NCBI GenBank assembly: GCA_036489445.1
Contig: DASXFV010000081.1
Location: 1 to 14,047, forward strand
Length of the DNA stretch: 14,047 bases
Direction of reading: 5' to 3'
Source of the DNA: DAIDKA01 sp036489445
GTDB taxonomy: Bacteria; Pseudomonadota; Gammaproteobacteria; Steroidobacterales; Steroidobacteraceae
The translations under genes were made by a program, and so were the position numbers. This document shows positions 1 to 7,324 of this stretch, one piece after another (within the stretch, counting starts at the first letter, position 1; each line of letters begins with the position of its first letter). The notes below the pieces were generated by a model. The model was not told where the DNA came from, ran no database searches, and saw only the letters and a list, made by a program, of their open reading frames with translations.

Positions 1-1055
1 CCGATCAGGCGCTGATTCTGCTCCGGCGTGCCCACTGTGATGCGCAGGGCGCGATCCAGGCCCGGCTGCCGCCGCACGTCACGCACCAGCAGACCGGCCG
101 CGCAGGCCCGATCGAAGGCGACTTGCGGGGCGGCAAATTCGACCAGCAGGAAATTGGCGGCGCTGGGCCAGACCCGGATCACGGATTCACTCTGTGCCAA
201 GGCATCCCCGAGGGTGGCCCGTTCGCGCTGGACCAGTGCCACGCGTTCGCGGGTGGTGGCACGAGCCGCCGGCTGCAGGGCGCGCAACACCGCCTCCACA
301 CTCGGCTGCGCCAGGTTGTAGGGCTCGACAATCCGCCGCAGCAGCGCAATGACATCCGCGTGCGCCAACACGACGCCGCAGCGTGCCCCGGCAAGACCGT
401 AGGCCTTGGAGAGCGTGCGCAGCACCACCAGCCAGGGATGGCTCGGCAGGTGTCGTGAACTGCTGGGCATAGCTGCGAACTCGATGTATGCCTCGTCCAC
501 GATCACCAGTGCGCGCCCGGTCAGCGCCTCAGCCAGGCGCAGGATGGTCTCCTCGGGAATGAGGTTGCCAGTGGGGTTGTTGGGCGAGCACACGTACACC
601 AGTTTCACCGTTGGGGTGCACTCGGCCAGTACCGCGGCCAGATCGAGCTCAAATCCGCGAGCCTGATCCAGTGCGACACGGATGACCCCAGCGCCTTGGA
701 TGCGCGCCGCAACGGCATACATGCCGAAGGTGGGCGGACACACCAGGACCTGATCCTCTCCCGCGCGACAGAAGGCGCGGGTCAGAAGATCGATCGCCTC
801 ATCACTGCCCCGCGTCACCAGTACATTGGCCGTAGGCAGTGCATAGAGGCTCGCCAGCTGCTCCACCAGCTCGCGGGGCTGCGGTTCCGGATAGCGGTTC
901 AGGCCTGCCGCACTCACATCGACGCTGCTGCGCCAGGGCAGCTCATTGGCATGCAGCCGCTCCAGCGCGGGGTCCCAGACGGCATGTTCGTAGGGCTCGA
1001 CCAGAAGAATGTCCGGGCGCGCAATGCTGGTGGGTGAGGGCTGCAGCGCGCTCAA
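1..1055 (-). CDS. hisC: Histidinol-phosphate aminotransferase (3' end cut by window edge)
   Basis: PLP enzyme that moves the amino group of glutamate to imidazole-acetol phosphate, giving histidinol phosphate, in the cytoplasm. I translated the minus strand by hand: the frame is open from 1055 to the window edge, 351 codons, and the family is usually about 350-370 residues, so only a short tail is missing. Visible class I/II aminotransferase motifs are SPNNPTG (N160), VDEAY (D187, Y190) and TLSKAYGLAG with the Schiff-base lysine K217; RITVGTPEQN near the edge is the usual C-terminal substrate-binding arginine region. The start is a TTG at 1055-1053, overlapping the hisD stop in the string TTGA. 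A GGAG lies 8 bases before this TTG, and the next upstream in-frame codons offer no ATG. It follows hisD in the his operon. The function is secure; the start is likely but inferred. Confidence 0.95.
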   Translation of the reverse strand, partial: MSALQPSPTSIARPDILLVEPYEHAVWDPALERLHANELPWRSSVDVSAAGLNRYPEPQPRELVEQLASLYALPTANVLVTRGSDEAIDLLTRAFCRAGEDQVLVCPPTFGMYAVAARIQGAGVIRVALDQARGFELDLAAVLAECTPTVKLVYVCSPNNPTGNLIPEETILRLAEALTGRALVIVDEAYIEFAAMPSSSRHLPSHPWLVVLRTLSKAYGLAGARCGVVLAHADVIALLRRIVEPYNLAQPSVEAVLRALQPAARATTRERVALVQRERATLGDALAQSESVIRVWPSAANFLLVEFAAPQVAFDRACAAGLLVRDVRRQPGLDRALRITVGTPEQNQRLI

Positions 1056-2359
1056 CTGCGATTCTCCAGTACCGCCAACCGACATTCGACGGCTGCGGCA
1101 TGCGCGTCCAGGCCTTCCAGGTGCGCCAGCGTGGCGGCGACGGGACCCAGGTCGCGCAGGCCATCGGGCGTCAGCTCCTGCACCGTGATGTGCTTGCTGA
1201 AATCCATGAGCGACAGACCGCTGTAGGCGCGCGCGTACCCGTAGGTGGGCAGCACATGATTGGTGCCCGAACAATAGTCACCCATGGGTTCGGGGGACCA
1301 CTCGCCGAGGAAAATGGAGCCGGCGTTGCGGATCTGGCCCAGGCAGGAGCGCGCCTGGCGAACCTGCAGCAGCAGGTGCTCCGGGGCATAGTCGTTGGCG
1401 ACCTCGATGGCAGTCTTCAGATCCGGCACGACAATACAGCGGCTGGCGGCAATGGATTTCACCAGGATCGCGCGGCGCGACAGCGTCGCCATCTGGCGCT
1501 CCACCTCGGCTGCCACTGCGCTCGCCAACGGGGCGCAAGGCGTGACCAGCAGCGCCTGGGACTGCGGGTCATGTTCGGCCTGCGCCAGCAGATCCGCGGC
1601 GACAAAGGCCGCGCGGGCGGTCTCATCGGCAATGACCAGGACTTCAGACGGCCCGGCCGGCATGTCCACCGCCGCGCCATCCGGATCGGCCGCAACCTGC
1701 TGCTTGGCCGCCGTCACCCAGGCGTTGCCCGGACCGAAAATCTTGTCGACCTTGGGAATCGTCGCGGTGCCATAGGCCAGCGCCGCGATGGCCTGCGCGC
1801 CACCCACTTTGAAGACGGTTTCGATGCCGCACAGCTGGGCGGCGACCAGCACGGCCGGGTGTGCACCGCCCGCCCGAGTCGGTGGCGTACACAGAATCCG
1901 CTGCGGGCAGCCGGCCAGTCGCGCGGGTACGGCCAGCATGATGACCGCGGAAGGCAGGGGTGCCGAACCTGCCGGTACATACAGGCCCACGGCGCCGATG
2001 GCGCGGGTAATGCGCTCGCAGCGCACGCCCGGTGAGGTCTCCAGCGACAGCGGGGCCAGCTGCTGCGCGGCGTGGAACTTTTCCACATGCTGCACGGCGC
2101 GCTCCAGCGCGGCCAGCTGCTGCGGCGTCAATTGCGATCGCGCGCCCGCGAACTCCGCCGCGCTGACGGTGAGACCGTCCAGCCGCACGCCATCGAAGCG
2201 CTCGGTGAGCGTCAGCAGCGCGGCATCGCCGTCCGCGCGCACCATGCCGATGAGGCGCGCCACATCGGCGGCGATATCGGTCCGGGCGGCAAAGGCCGGG
2301 CGGGCGAGCGCGGCACGGCGCTGTGAGGCATCCAATTCCTGCCAGTTCAGAATGCGCAT
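1052..2359 (-). CDS. hisD: Histidinol dehydrogenase
   Basis: Zinc enzyme that oxidises L-histidinol to L-histidine in two NAD-dependent steps, the end of the pathway. The 435-residue product has normal family length. All key residues of the E. coli enzyme are found one position later: zinc ligands Q260, H263, D361 and H420, and the catalytic pair E327-H328 in the string APEHL. GLYVPAG near 125-131 and GPSEVLVIAD near 236-245 are further family signatures. The ATG at 2359 (MRILNW) was chosen because it gives the usual N-terminus. A GTG two codons upstream would overlap the hisG stop and is possible. Two bases separate hisG from the ATG and the 3' end overlaps hisC by 4 bases, so translational coupling is likely. 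A longer open frame back to 2638 only runs inside hisG and should be ignored. Confidence 0.97.
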   Translation of the reverse strand: MRILNWQELDASQRRAALARPAFAARTDIAADVARLIGMVRADGDAALLTLTERFDGVRLDGLTVSAAEFAGARSQLTPQQLAALERAVQHVEKFHAAQQLAPLSLETSPGVRCERITRAIGAVGLYVPAGSAPLPSAVIMLAVPARLAGCPQRILCTPPTRAGGAHPAVLVAAQLCGIETVFKVGGAQAIAALAYGTATIPKVDKIFGPGNAWVTAAKQQVAADPDGAAVDMPAGPSEVLVIADETARAAFVAADLLAQAEHDPQSQALLVTPCAPLASAVAAEVERQMATLSRRAILVKSIAASRCIVVPDLKTAIEVANDYAPEHLLLQVRQARSCLGQIRNAGSIFLGEWSPEPMGDYCSGTNHVLPTYGYARAYSGLSLMDFSKHITVQELTPDGLRDLGPVAATLAHLEGLDAHAAAVECRLAVLENRS

Positions 2360-2361
2360 GT

Positions 2362-3261
2362 TCACACCAGCATCTTCTCGACCGGGAGCACCAGCATGGC
2401 ACTGGCGCCGGCTTTCTTCAGACTCTCGAGTGTTTCCCAGAATACGTTCTCGCGACACACGGCGTGCACCGCCACCCGGTCGGGATGGCCTTCCAGGGGA
2501 ATGATCGTGGGCGATTCGCTGCCGGGGAGCAGGCGCCGGATCTCGGGCAATGCCGAGCGTGGCGCGTGCAGCATGATGTACTTGCTCTCCTTGACCTGCT
2601 GCACGCCATCGATACGCATCAGCAGCCGCTCGGCCCATTCATCCTTGGTCGGGGCCAGCGCCACCGGCGTGCGGATCAACACCGCGTGGCTCTCCAGCAC
2701 GGTGTGGACCTCCCGCAAATGATTGGCCTGCAGCGTGGAGCCCGTGGAGACCAGGTCACACACGGCATCCGCACGACCCAGTCGCGGGGCGATCTCCACA
2801 GCCCCGGAGAGGACCACGATTTGCGCACTCACGTCATGCTGCTTGAGGAAGCGTCCCAGCATGTACGGGTAGGTGGTGGCGATGCGTTTGCCCTGCAGCC
2901 AGGCGGGGCCTGTGAACGGGACTCCATCCGGCACGGCGAGTGCGAGCCGACAGCGACCGAAATCCAGGTTGCGTACCGTCTGGAACAGCGCCGGCTGGCC
3001 GCGAGCCGCCAGCTGCAGGCGTTTTTCCTCCAGCACATTCAGACCCACCAGGCCCAGGTCGCACACATCCTCCTGAACCAGGTCCGGGATGTCATCGTCG
3101 CGGACGAACAGCACGTCCAACGGCATGTTCTCGCCGAAACCCATCAGCTGGTCCTTGCCGCGCGAGAGCTTGAGGCCGCAGCGACTCAACAGTTCCAGTG
3201 ACGGGTCGGTCAGGCGTCCGGATTTCTGGACGGCCAGTCTCAGGCGAGTCTCCTTATCCAT
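2362..3261 (-). CDS. hisG: ATP phosphoribosyltransferase, long form (HisG-L)
   Basis: First and committed step of histidine synthesis: ATP plus PRPP gives phosphoribosyl-ATP. The product has 299 residues, the long form that carries its own C-terminal ACT-like regulatory domain (about 223-299) for histidine feedback and needs no HisZ partner. Catalytic domain about 1-222. The PRPP-binding signature is seen at 156-177, with EIAPRLGRAD followed by STGSTL. The ATG at 3261 has a strong GGAGG (3271-3275 on the top strand) 9 bases upstream, inside the end of the TrpR-like gene, which overlaps it by 8 bases. A longer in-frame opening to 3390 lies inside that upstream gene and is not needed. As gene two of the operon it should respond to the regulator encoded just before it. 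Confidence 0.97.
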   Translation of the reverse strand: MDKETRLRLAVQKSGRLTDPSLELLSRCGLKLSRGKDQLMGFGENMPLDVLFVRDDDIPDLVQEDVCDLGLVGLNVLEEKRLQLAARGQPALFQTVRNLDFGRCRLALAVPDGVPFTGPAWLQGKRIATTYPYMLGRFLKQHDVSAQIVVLSGAVEIAPRLGRADAVCDLVSTGSTLQANHLREVHTVLESHAVLIRTPVALAPTKDEWAERLLMRIDGVQQVKESKYIMLHAPRSALPEIRRLLPGSESPTIIPLEGHPDRVAVHAVCRENVFWETLESLKKAGASAMLVLPVEKMLV

Positions 3262-3610
3262 GACGGGCGGCCTCCACGCGGCGCACGGTATCATTGCGTC
3301 GTCGGCCGCCCTGTGCGCGGCGCACCACCAGTGAGTAACCGCCGTTGCCGTCGGCGAGACACCGGGCCACGCGGCTGATGGTGGTGACACTGACGCCGGT
3401 GAGGCGGTTGATTTCCCGGTACGGGACCCCCCGCATCAGCCAGTCCACGACCGCCCAGCGATCCGCCATGGCCTGGATCTCCGCCGGCGTGCACAGGTCG
3501 TGGAAAAAGGCCCGGCATTCCTCGGCGGTGCGCAGCGAGGCCACGGCGGCGAACAGGTTTCGCTCGGCCGCAGCCTCCTGGGTGGAGGAGACATTGCGGT
3601 GGATTTTCAT
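3254..3610 (-). CDS. TrpR-related (YerC/YecD family) DNA-binding protein, probable his operon regulator
   Basis: A 118-residue protein starting MKIHRNVSS. Residues about 22-88 match the all-helical TrpR/YerC domain: the FFHDLCTPAEIQAMADRW helix, then the helix-turn-helix with PYREINRLTGVSVTTISRVARCL as recognition part, and a basic tail (RRRNDTVRR). YerC-family members next to his genes have been proposed as histidine-responsive repressors; this family link is established knowledge, the ligand here is inferred. The gene is the first of the his operon and overlaps hisG by 8 bases, so it would control its own transcription together with hisG-hisD-hisC. The ATG at 3610 has no clear Shine-Dalgarno sequence, so weak or leaderless initiation is possible. 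Much longer upstream extensions of this frame cross the SAM riboswitch on the other strand and are rejected. Confidence 0.88.
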   Translation of the reverse strand: MKIHRNVSSTQEAAAERNLFAAVASLRTAEECRAFFHDLCTPAEIQAMADRWAVVDWLMRGVPYREINRLTGVSVTTISRVARCLADGNGGYSLVVRRAQGGRRRNDTVRRVEAARHG

Positions 3611-3632
3611 AAGACGTAGGGTCTGTAGCGTC

Positions 3633-3660
3633 GTACCAATGTAACAGTACGCTAATACAT
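3633..3660. promoter_or_regulatory. Operator-like site upstream of the TrpR-like gene and hisG
   Basis: Positions 3633-3650 form GTAC-N10-GTAC, an 18-bp element with the spacing of the E. coli TrpR operator; by eye 12 of 18 positions agree with its symmetric consensus. An overlapping imperfect inverted repeat, ATGTA-N12-TACAT (3639-3660, 7 of 11 pairs matching), offers another possible operator register. It lies 23-50 bases upstream of the regulator's start codon, where a his promoter is expected; no -35/-10 pair there is good enough to call. The position and family match suggest autoregulation, but the exact binding site is a guess. Confidence 0.4.
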
Positions 3661-3753
3661 TAACACAGGCCGGGCCGCCTGACCAGCTAGCGGCGGTCGC
3701 CAAGCTGGCCTCACTGGCCGAGGGTGCACGGCGCGCATCCGGCGACTGTGGTC

Positions 3754-3783
3754 TTGACGCTGCCGCGGGACCCCGCCTAGACT
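3754..3783 (+). promoter_or_regulatory. Sigma-70-type promoter for the SAM riboswitch-metX-metB transcript
   Basis: TTGACG at 3754-3759 (5 of 6 to the -35 consensus) and TAGACT at 3778-3783 (4 of 6 to the -10), with an 18-base spacer. The predicted start near 3790 falls right before the first base of riboswitch helix P1 at 3791, which supports the call strongly. Confidence 0.7.
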
Positions 3784-3790
3784 TCGCCTG

Positions 3791-3907
3791 ACTCATCGAG
3801 ACCGGCTGAGGGAAAAGGCCCTTCGACGCCGGGGCAACCGCCGCGCTTAACCAGCCCGGAAAGGTGCCAACTCCTGCGACCCGCGCCAAGCGGGGCGGTA
3901 GATGAGT
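3791..3907 (+). promoter_or_regulatory. SAM-I riboswitch (S-box) aptamer
   Basis: Complete S-box aptamer upstream of metX. Helix P1 is a perfect 7-bp pairing, ACTCATC (3791-3797) with GATGAGT (3901-3907). Between them are the conserved core strings in order: the GAGACC kink-turn side, GAGGGA, GGCCC, GGGGCAACC, AAAGGTGCCAACTCC, and a P4 hairpin CCCGC-GCCAA-GCGGG. This family binds S-adenosylmethionine and lowers expression of methionine genes when SAM is plentiful. The aptamer is followed by 125 bases of leader before the metX ATG with no T-run, so control is probably at translation. Confidence 0.96.
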
Positions 3908-3975
3908 GATCGGAGTGGCCCGGGCCGCGTTGTCACGCGCAGGGGATGGACCCGATCGACCCGCCCATCGGGCGC

Positions 3976-4029
3976 GGGTGTTCCGCAGGGGTATCGGTTG
4001 TATTTCGAGCCCTGGTCGGCGGAGCGCCC
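3976..4029 (+). promoter_or_regulatory. Shine-Dalgarno-sequestering hairpin (riboswitch expression platform)
   Basis: Bases 3976-3986 (GGGTGTTCCGC) can pair without a gap with 4019-4029 (GCGGAGCGCCC): 11 base pairs including two G-U pairs. The helix covers the metX ribosome binding site GGAG at 4021-4024. A competing 7-bp pairing of CGGAGTG (3911-3917), right after P1, with TGTTCCG (3979-3985) would free the site. This fits a translational off-switch. The pairings are read by eye; no folding energy was computed. Confidence 0.62.
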
Positions 4030-4032
4030 AAG

Positions 4033-5097
4033 ATGACTGCCAGAGTTGAGGTCCTGTCCACAGGCACGCGCAGCGCGCGCGTGACGCCCATTCATGCCCC
4101 CGCATCGGCGGTGTCCGCGCTGATTCGCGAGGGCATCGTGGAGCTTGCCGGTGCCTGGCCGCTGCATCATCACGGGCAGCTCACCGATGTGCGCATCGCC
4201 TGGCGCCTGAGCGGTCCGGAACAGGCGCCAGTAGTGTGTGCTCTGGGTGGCATCTCGGCACATCGGCGCGTGTGCCTCACGACGGAGCCGCGCGCGGGCT
4301 GGTGGTCGGAGATCGCCGGGCCCGGCAAACCCCTGGACAGCGATCGCTGGCGAATACTGAGCTTCGATTTCCTGGGCGGCAGTGGCGAATCCACGGGTCC
4401 GCAGGCGGGAGCCAGCGACTTCCCCAGCATTTCCACCTATGACCAGGCGCGCGTGCTGGAGCAGCTGCTGGATGCACTGGGCATCGAGGCCCTGCGGGGC
4501 ATCGCCGGCGGCTCCTATGGGGGCATGGTCGGTCTGGCATTTGCTGAACGTTTCCCGGACCGGGTGGCCAATCTGCTGGTCATTGGTGCCTCCGACCGCG
4601 CCCATCCCATGTCCAGCGCCTGGCGCAGCACCCAGCGACGCATGGTCCGGTTTGGTATCGAGGCCGGTCAGTCGGCACTGGGGATGGAGCTGGCGCGGGC
4701 GCTGGCCATGACGACCTATCGCTCGGCGGAGGAGTTTGCCGCCCGCTTCGATGGTCCCGCCGAGCAGATCGAGGGGCGTTTCGTATTCCCGGTAGAGCAG
4801 TATCTGGCGGCGCGTGGCCGGGATTACGCCGCGCAGCACCGGCCGGAATCCTTCCTGTGCCTGTCGGAATCGATCGATCTGCATCGGGTGGATGTGGCGC
4901 GTATTTTCGTGCCCACGAAGGTGGTCGGCATTCGCGAGGACCGCCTGGTGCCGCTGGCCGACATCCGCGCCATGGTGGCCCGATTGCAGCAGGGCCGGCT
5001 GCATGAAATTTCGTCCGTGTTCGGACACGACGCCTTCCTGAAGGAAACTGATCAATTGCGAAGCATTTTTGCCAATGTGCTCGGCGGTGCGGGATGA
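4033..5097 (+). CDS. metX: Homoserine O-acyltransferase, MetX family (acetyl or succinyl donor undecided)
   Basis: Alpha/beta-hydrolase-fold acyltransferase that activates homoserine for methionine synthesis. The product has 354 residues. The nucleophile elbow GGSYGG carries S161; D303 (in REDRLVP) and H332 (in GHDAF) complete the triad. LGGISAHR (71-78) and LGGSGESTGP (114-123) match the family's oxyanion and substrate-loop regions. The ATG at 4033 was chosen because GGAG lies 8 bases upstream and is the target of the riboswitch hairpin; an in-frame opening from 3946 would start inside the leader. It overlaps metB by ATGA. Some MetX-family proteins of this lineage use succinyl-CoA, and some act on serine instead of homoserine. 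Partnership with metB and the SAM riboswitch favours homoserine here. The acyl donor cannot be read from the sequence. Confidence 0.92.
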   Translation: MTARVEVLSTGTRSARVTPIHAPASAVSALIREGIVELAGAWPLHHHGQLTDVRIAWRLSGPEQAPVVCALGGISAHRRVCLTTEPRAGWWSEIAGPGKPLDSDRWRILSFDFLGGSGESTGPQAGASDFPSISTYDQARVLEQLLDALGIEALRGIAGGSYGGMVGLAFAERFPDRVANLLVIGASDRAHPMSSAWRSTQRRMVRFGIEAGQSALGMELARALAMTTYRSAEEFAARFDGPAEQIEGRFVFPVEQYLAARGRDYAAQHRPESFLCLSESIDLHRVDVARIFVPTKVVGIREDRLVPLADIRAMVARLQQGRLHEISSVFGHDAFLKETDQLRSIFANVLGGAG

Positions 5098-6263
5098 GCA
5101 TCAGACCTGATGCGGTCACCCAGGCGGTGCGCGCCGGCCTGGAGAGTGATGCCGACACCGGCGCGGTGGTGCCGCCGATCCATCTGTCCACCACCTACGC
5201 CTTTCATGCCTTCGGGGAAAAGCGTTCCTATGACTACTCCCGCAGCGGCAATCCCACCCGCGACCTGCTGGCCAAGACGCTGGCGGATCTGGAGGGTGGG
5301 GTGGGCGCCTCGGTACTGGCCACCGGCATGGCCGCCATCACCCTCGTGGGCCATCTCTTGCCGGTCGGCGCGCGCATCGTCGCCCCGCACGACTGTTACG
5401 GCGGCACCTATCGCCTGTTCGAGGCCTGGCGTCGCCGTGGCGAGCTGCAGTGCGACTTCGTGGACTTTGGCGACGAGGCCGCGGTGCGCGCCGCCTTGGC
5501 CCGGCCTGCGGCGCTGCTGTGGATTGAAACCCCCAGCAACCCGCTGCTGCGGATCACCGACATTGCGCGCTTTGCGCAGGCCGGACACGACGCCGGAGCC
5601 CTGGTGGCGGTCGACAATACTTTCCTCTCGCCCTTATGGCAGAAGCCGCTGGCGCTCGGTGCGGACATTGTCGTGCACTCCACCACCAAGTATCTGAACG
5701 GTCACAGCGATGTGGTCGGGGGCGCGGTCATTGCGGCGACCCCGGAGCTGCACGAACGTCTGAGTTGGTGGGCAAATTGTCTGGGGCTCACGGGTGCGGC
5801 CTTTGACAGCTATCTGACGTTGCGGGGCCTGCGCACGCTCAGCGCGCGCCTGGAGCATCACGGGCGCAACGCCGGGCGCCTGGCCCAGTGGCTGCAGACC
5901 CAGCCGGGTGTCAACCGCGTCTTCTATCCCGGATTGCCCTCGCACCCCGGACATGAAATCGCGGCCCGGCAGCAGCAAGGCTTCGGTGCCATCGTGACCC
6001 TGGAGCTGGCGGGCGGGCACGATGCCGTGCGCGCACTGGTGTCACAGATGAAGTTTTTCTCGCTGGCCGAGAGTCTGGGTGGAGTGGAAAGCCTGGTGGC
6101 GCATCCGGCCACGATGACCCATGCCGCCATGGACCCGCAGGCCCGCCAGCTGGCGGGCCTCTCCGACGGTCTGCTGCGCGTGTCAGTCGGCATCGAGGCG
6201 TACGACGACCTGCGCGATGACTTTGCAGCGGGGCTGATGCGGGCACGCGCGGCGACCGCCTAG
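5094..6263 (+). CDS. metB: Cystathionine gamma-synthase (trans-sulfuration PLP enzyme)
   Basis: PLP enzyme that joins cysteine to the acylated homoserine made by MetX, giving cystathionine. The product has 389 residues, normal for the Cys/Met metabolism PLP family. The PLP lysine is K199 in HSTTKYLNGHSD; SYDYSRSGNPTR (45-56) and AVDNTF (172-177) are cofactor and phosphate contacts. The segment LGLTGAAFDSYLTLRGLRTL resembles the E. coli MetB equivalent, which favours gamma-synthase over cystathionine beta-lyase or O-acylhomoserine sulfhydrylase; these sister activities cannot be fully excluded. The ATG overlaps the metX stop (ATGA), so the two are translationally coupled and share the SAM riboswitch. 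Its stop codon overlaps that of leuB on the other strand. Confidence 0.92.
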   Translation: MSIRPDAVTQAVRAGLESDADTGAVVPPIHLSTTYAFHAFGEKRSYDYSRSGNPTRDLLAKTLADLEGGVGASVLATGMAAITLVGHLLPVGARIVAPHDCYGGTYRLFEAWRRRGELQCDFVDFGDEAAVRAALARPAALLWIETPSNPLLRITDIARFAQAGHDAGALVAVDNTFLSPLWQKPLALGADIVVHSTTKYLNGHSDVVGGAVIAATPELHERLSWWANCLGLTGAAFDSYLTLRGLRTLSARLEHHGRNAGRLAQWLQTQPGVNRVFYPGLPSHPGHEIAARQQQGFGAIVTLELAGGHDAVRALVSQMKFFSLAESLGGVESLVAHPATMTHAAMDPQARQLAGLSDGLLRVSVGIEAYDDLRDDFAAGLMRARAATA

Positions 6264-6289
6264 TCGAGGAGCGCTACGACCCGGTCGCC
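6251..6289. terminator. Inverted repeat at the metB/leuB convergent junction, possible bidirectional terminator
   Basis: GGCGACC (6251-6257) is the inverted repeat of GGTCGCC (6283-6289), with an inner pairing GTCG (6263-6266) with CGAC (6277-6280). The hairpin spans both stop codons. There is no T-run on either strand, so intrinsic termination would be weak. The repeat also encodes the C-termini of the two proteins and might be there by chance. Confidence 0.3.
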
Positions 6290-7321
6290 CACCTCGCGGG
6301 TGCTGACGGCCCGCACGCCCGCGACGGCAATGTCAGGCGTGCACAGTCCCGCGCTGATGGCCTGTGCCACCGCGGTCTCGACCCGCGCGGCTTCCGCGTG
6401 CAGTTGCAGAGAATGGCGCAGCAACAGCGCCACGCTCATGATCGTCCCGTAGGGATTGGCGAGACCTAAGCCCGCGATGTCGGGGGCTGAACCGTGAATG
6501 GGCTCGTACAGGCCGCGGCTGCCCTCACCCAGGGAGGCCGAGGGCAGCAGGCCCAGCGAGCCGGCCAGCATGGACGCCTCATCGGTGAGAATGTCACCGA
6601 ACATGTTTTCCGTGAGCAGCACATCGAAGTCGCGCGGCCTGCGGATCAGATGCATCGCCGCGGCATCCACCAGGATATGTTCCAGCTGCAGGTCCGGGAA
6701 TTCGCTCCGTACCACCCGCTCGCAGACCTCGCGCCACAGTCGGGAGGTCTCCAGCACATTCGACTTGTCGATGGAGGTCAGCTTGCCGCGCCGACCCTGC
6801 GCCAGACGGCAGGCCACCCGCGTCACGCGCTCGACCTCACCCACAGTGTAGGTGCACAGGTCGGTGGCCTGGTTGGCATCGCGCGTCTTCGCACCAAAGT
6901 AGATGCCGCCGGTGAGTTCGCGCACGAACATCAGGTCAACGCCTTCCAGCACTTCCGGTCGCAGCGTCGAGGCGCCGCGCAGGGCAGGGTGAATGGTCAC
7001 GGGACGCAGATTGGCGAAGGTCCCCAGCGCCTTGCGCAGCGCCAGCAGGCCGGTTTCCGGACGCACCTTGGCATCCGGCGCGGACCATTTCGGGCCGCCA
7101 ATGGCGCCCAGCAGGATGGCATTGGCAGCGAGACAGGAATTCAGGGTTGCCGCGGGTAGGGGCTCACCGGTCAGCTCGATGGCCGCGCCCCCGAAGGGGT
7201 GATGCTGCAGAGTGAATTGATGGCCGAAGCGCCGCGCGACCGCCTGCAGACAGCGCACGCCTTCGGCGGCAACCTCAGGGCCGATGCCGTCGCCGCCCAG
7301 TACAGTGATGGTTGCCTGCAT
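6260..7321 (-). CDS. leuB: 3-isopropylmalate dehydrogenase
   Basis: Oxidises and decarboxylates 3-isopropylmalate with NAD to 2-oxoisocaproate, the last leucine-specific step before transamination. The product has 353 residues, typical of the family. Substrate arginines R96, R106 and R134, Y141, K186 and metal ligands D219, D243 and D247 all occupy positions known from the Thermus enzyme. EPIHGSAPDIAG (273-284) is the NAD-binding loop, whose sequence separates LeuB from isocitrate dehydrogenase. AAMHLIRRP has His where many LeuB have Gln (MQL). It is the last gene of ilvC-leuC-leuD-leuB, 3 bases after leuD; an AAGGA inside the end of leuD serves as ribosome binding site. Its TAG stop overlaps the TAG of metB in a shared CTAG. 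Confidence 0.97.
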   Translation of the reverse strand: MQATITVLGGDGIGPEVAAEGVRCLQAVARRFGHQFTLQHHPFGGAAIELTGEPLPAATLNSCLAANAILLGAIGGPKWSAPDAKVRPETGLLALRKALGTFANLRPVTIHPALRGASTLRPEVLEGVDLMFVRELTGGIYFGAKTRDANQATDLCTYTVGEVERVTRVACRLAQGRRGKLTSIDKSNVLETSRLWREVCERVVRSEFPDLQLEHILVDAAAMHLIRRPRDFDVLLTENMFGDILTDEASMLAGSLGLLPSASLGEGSRGLYEPIHGSAPDIAGLGLANPYGTIMSVALLLRHSLQLHAEAARVETAVAQAISAGLCTPDIAVAGVRAVSTREVGDRVVALLD

Positions 7322-7324
7322 GAA

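Noticed and set aside
1..1055. Possible frameshift or broken hisC
   Set aside because: Codon-by-codon reading shows one uninterrupted frame with all PLP motifs; it only lacks the stop because the window ends.
839..2035. Long plus-strand open frame opposite hisC/hisD (398 codons)
   Set aside because: It lies antisense to conserved hisD and hisC codons, has a low-complexity Arg/Ala/Gly-rich product with no known motif, and is typical of high-G+C shadow frames.
2323..3201. Plus-strand open frame opposite hisG (292 codons)
   Set aside because: Antisense shadow of hisG; His/Gln-rich translation without family features.
3946..4032. N-terminal extension of MetX from 3946
   Set aside because: It would start inside the riboswitch expression platform; the ATG at 4033 has the proper ribosome binding site, itself the target of the hairpin.
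3611..4105. N-terminal extension of the TrpR-like protein back to 4105
   Set aside because: It would translate the strand opposite the SAM riboswitch and metX start; the YerC domain is complete from 3610.
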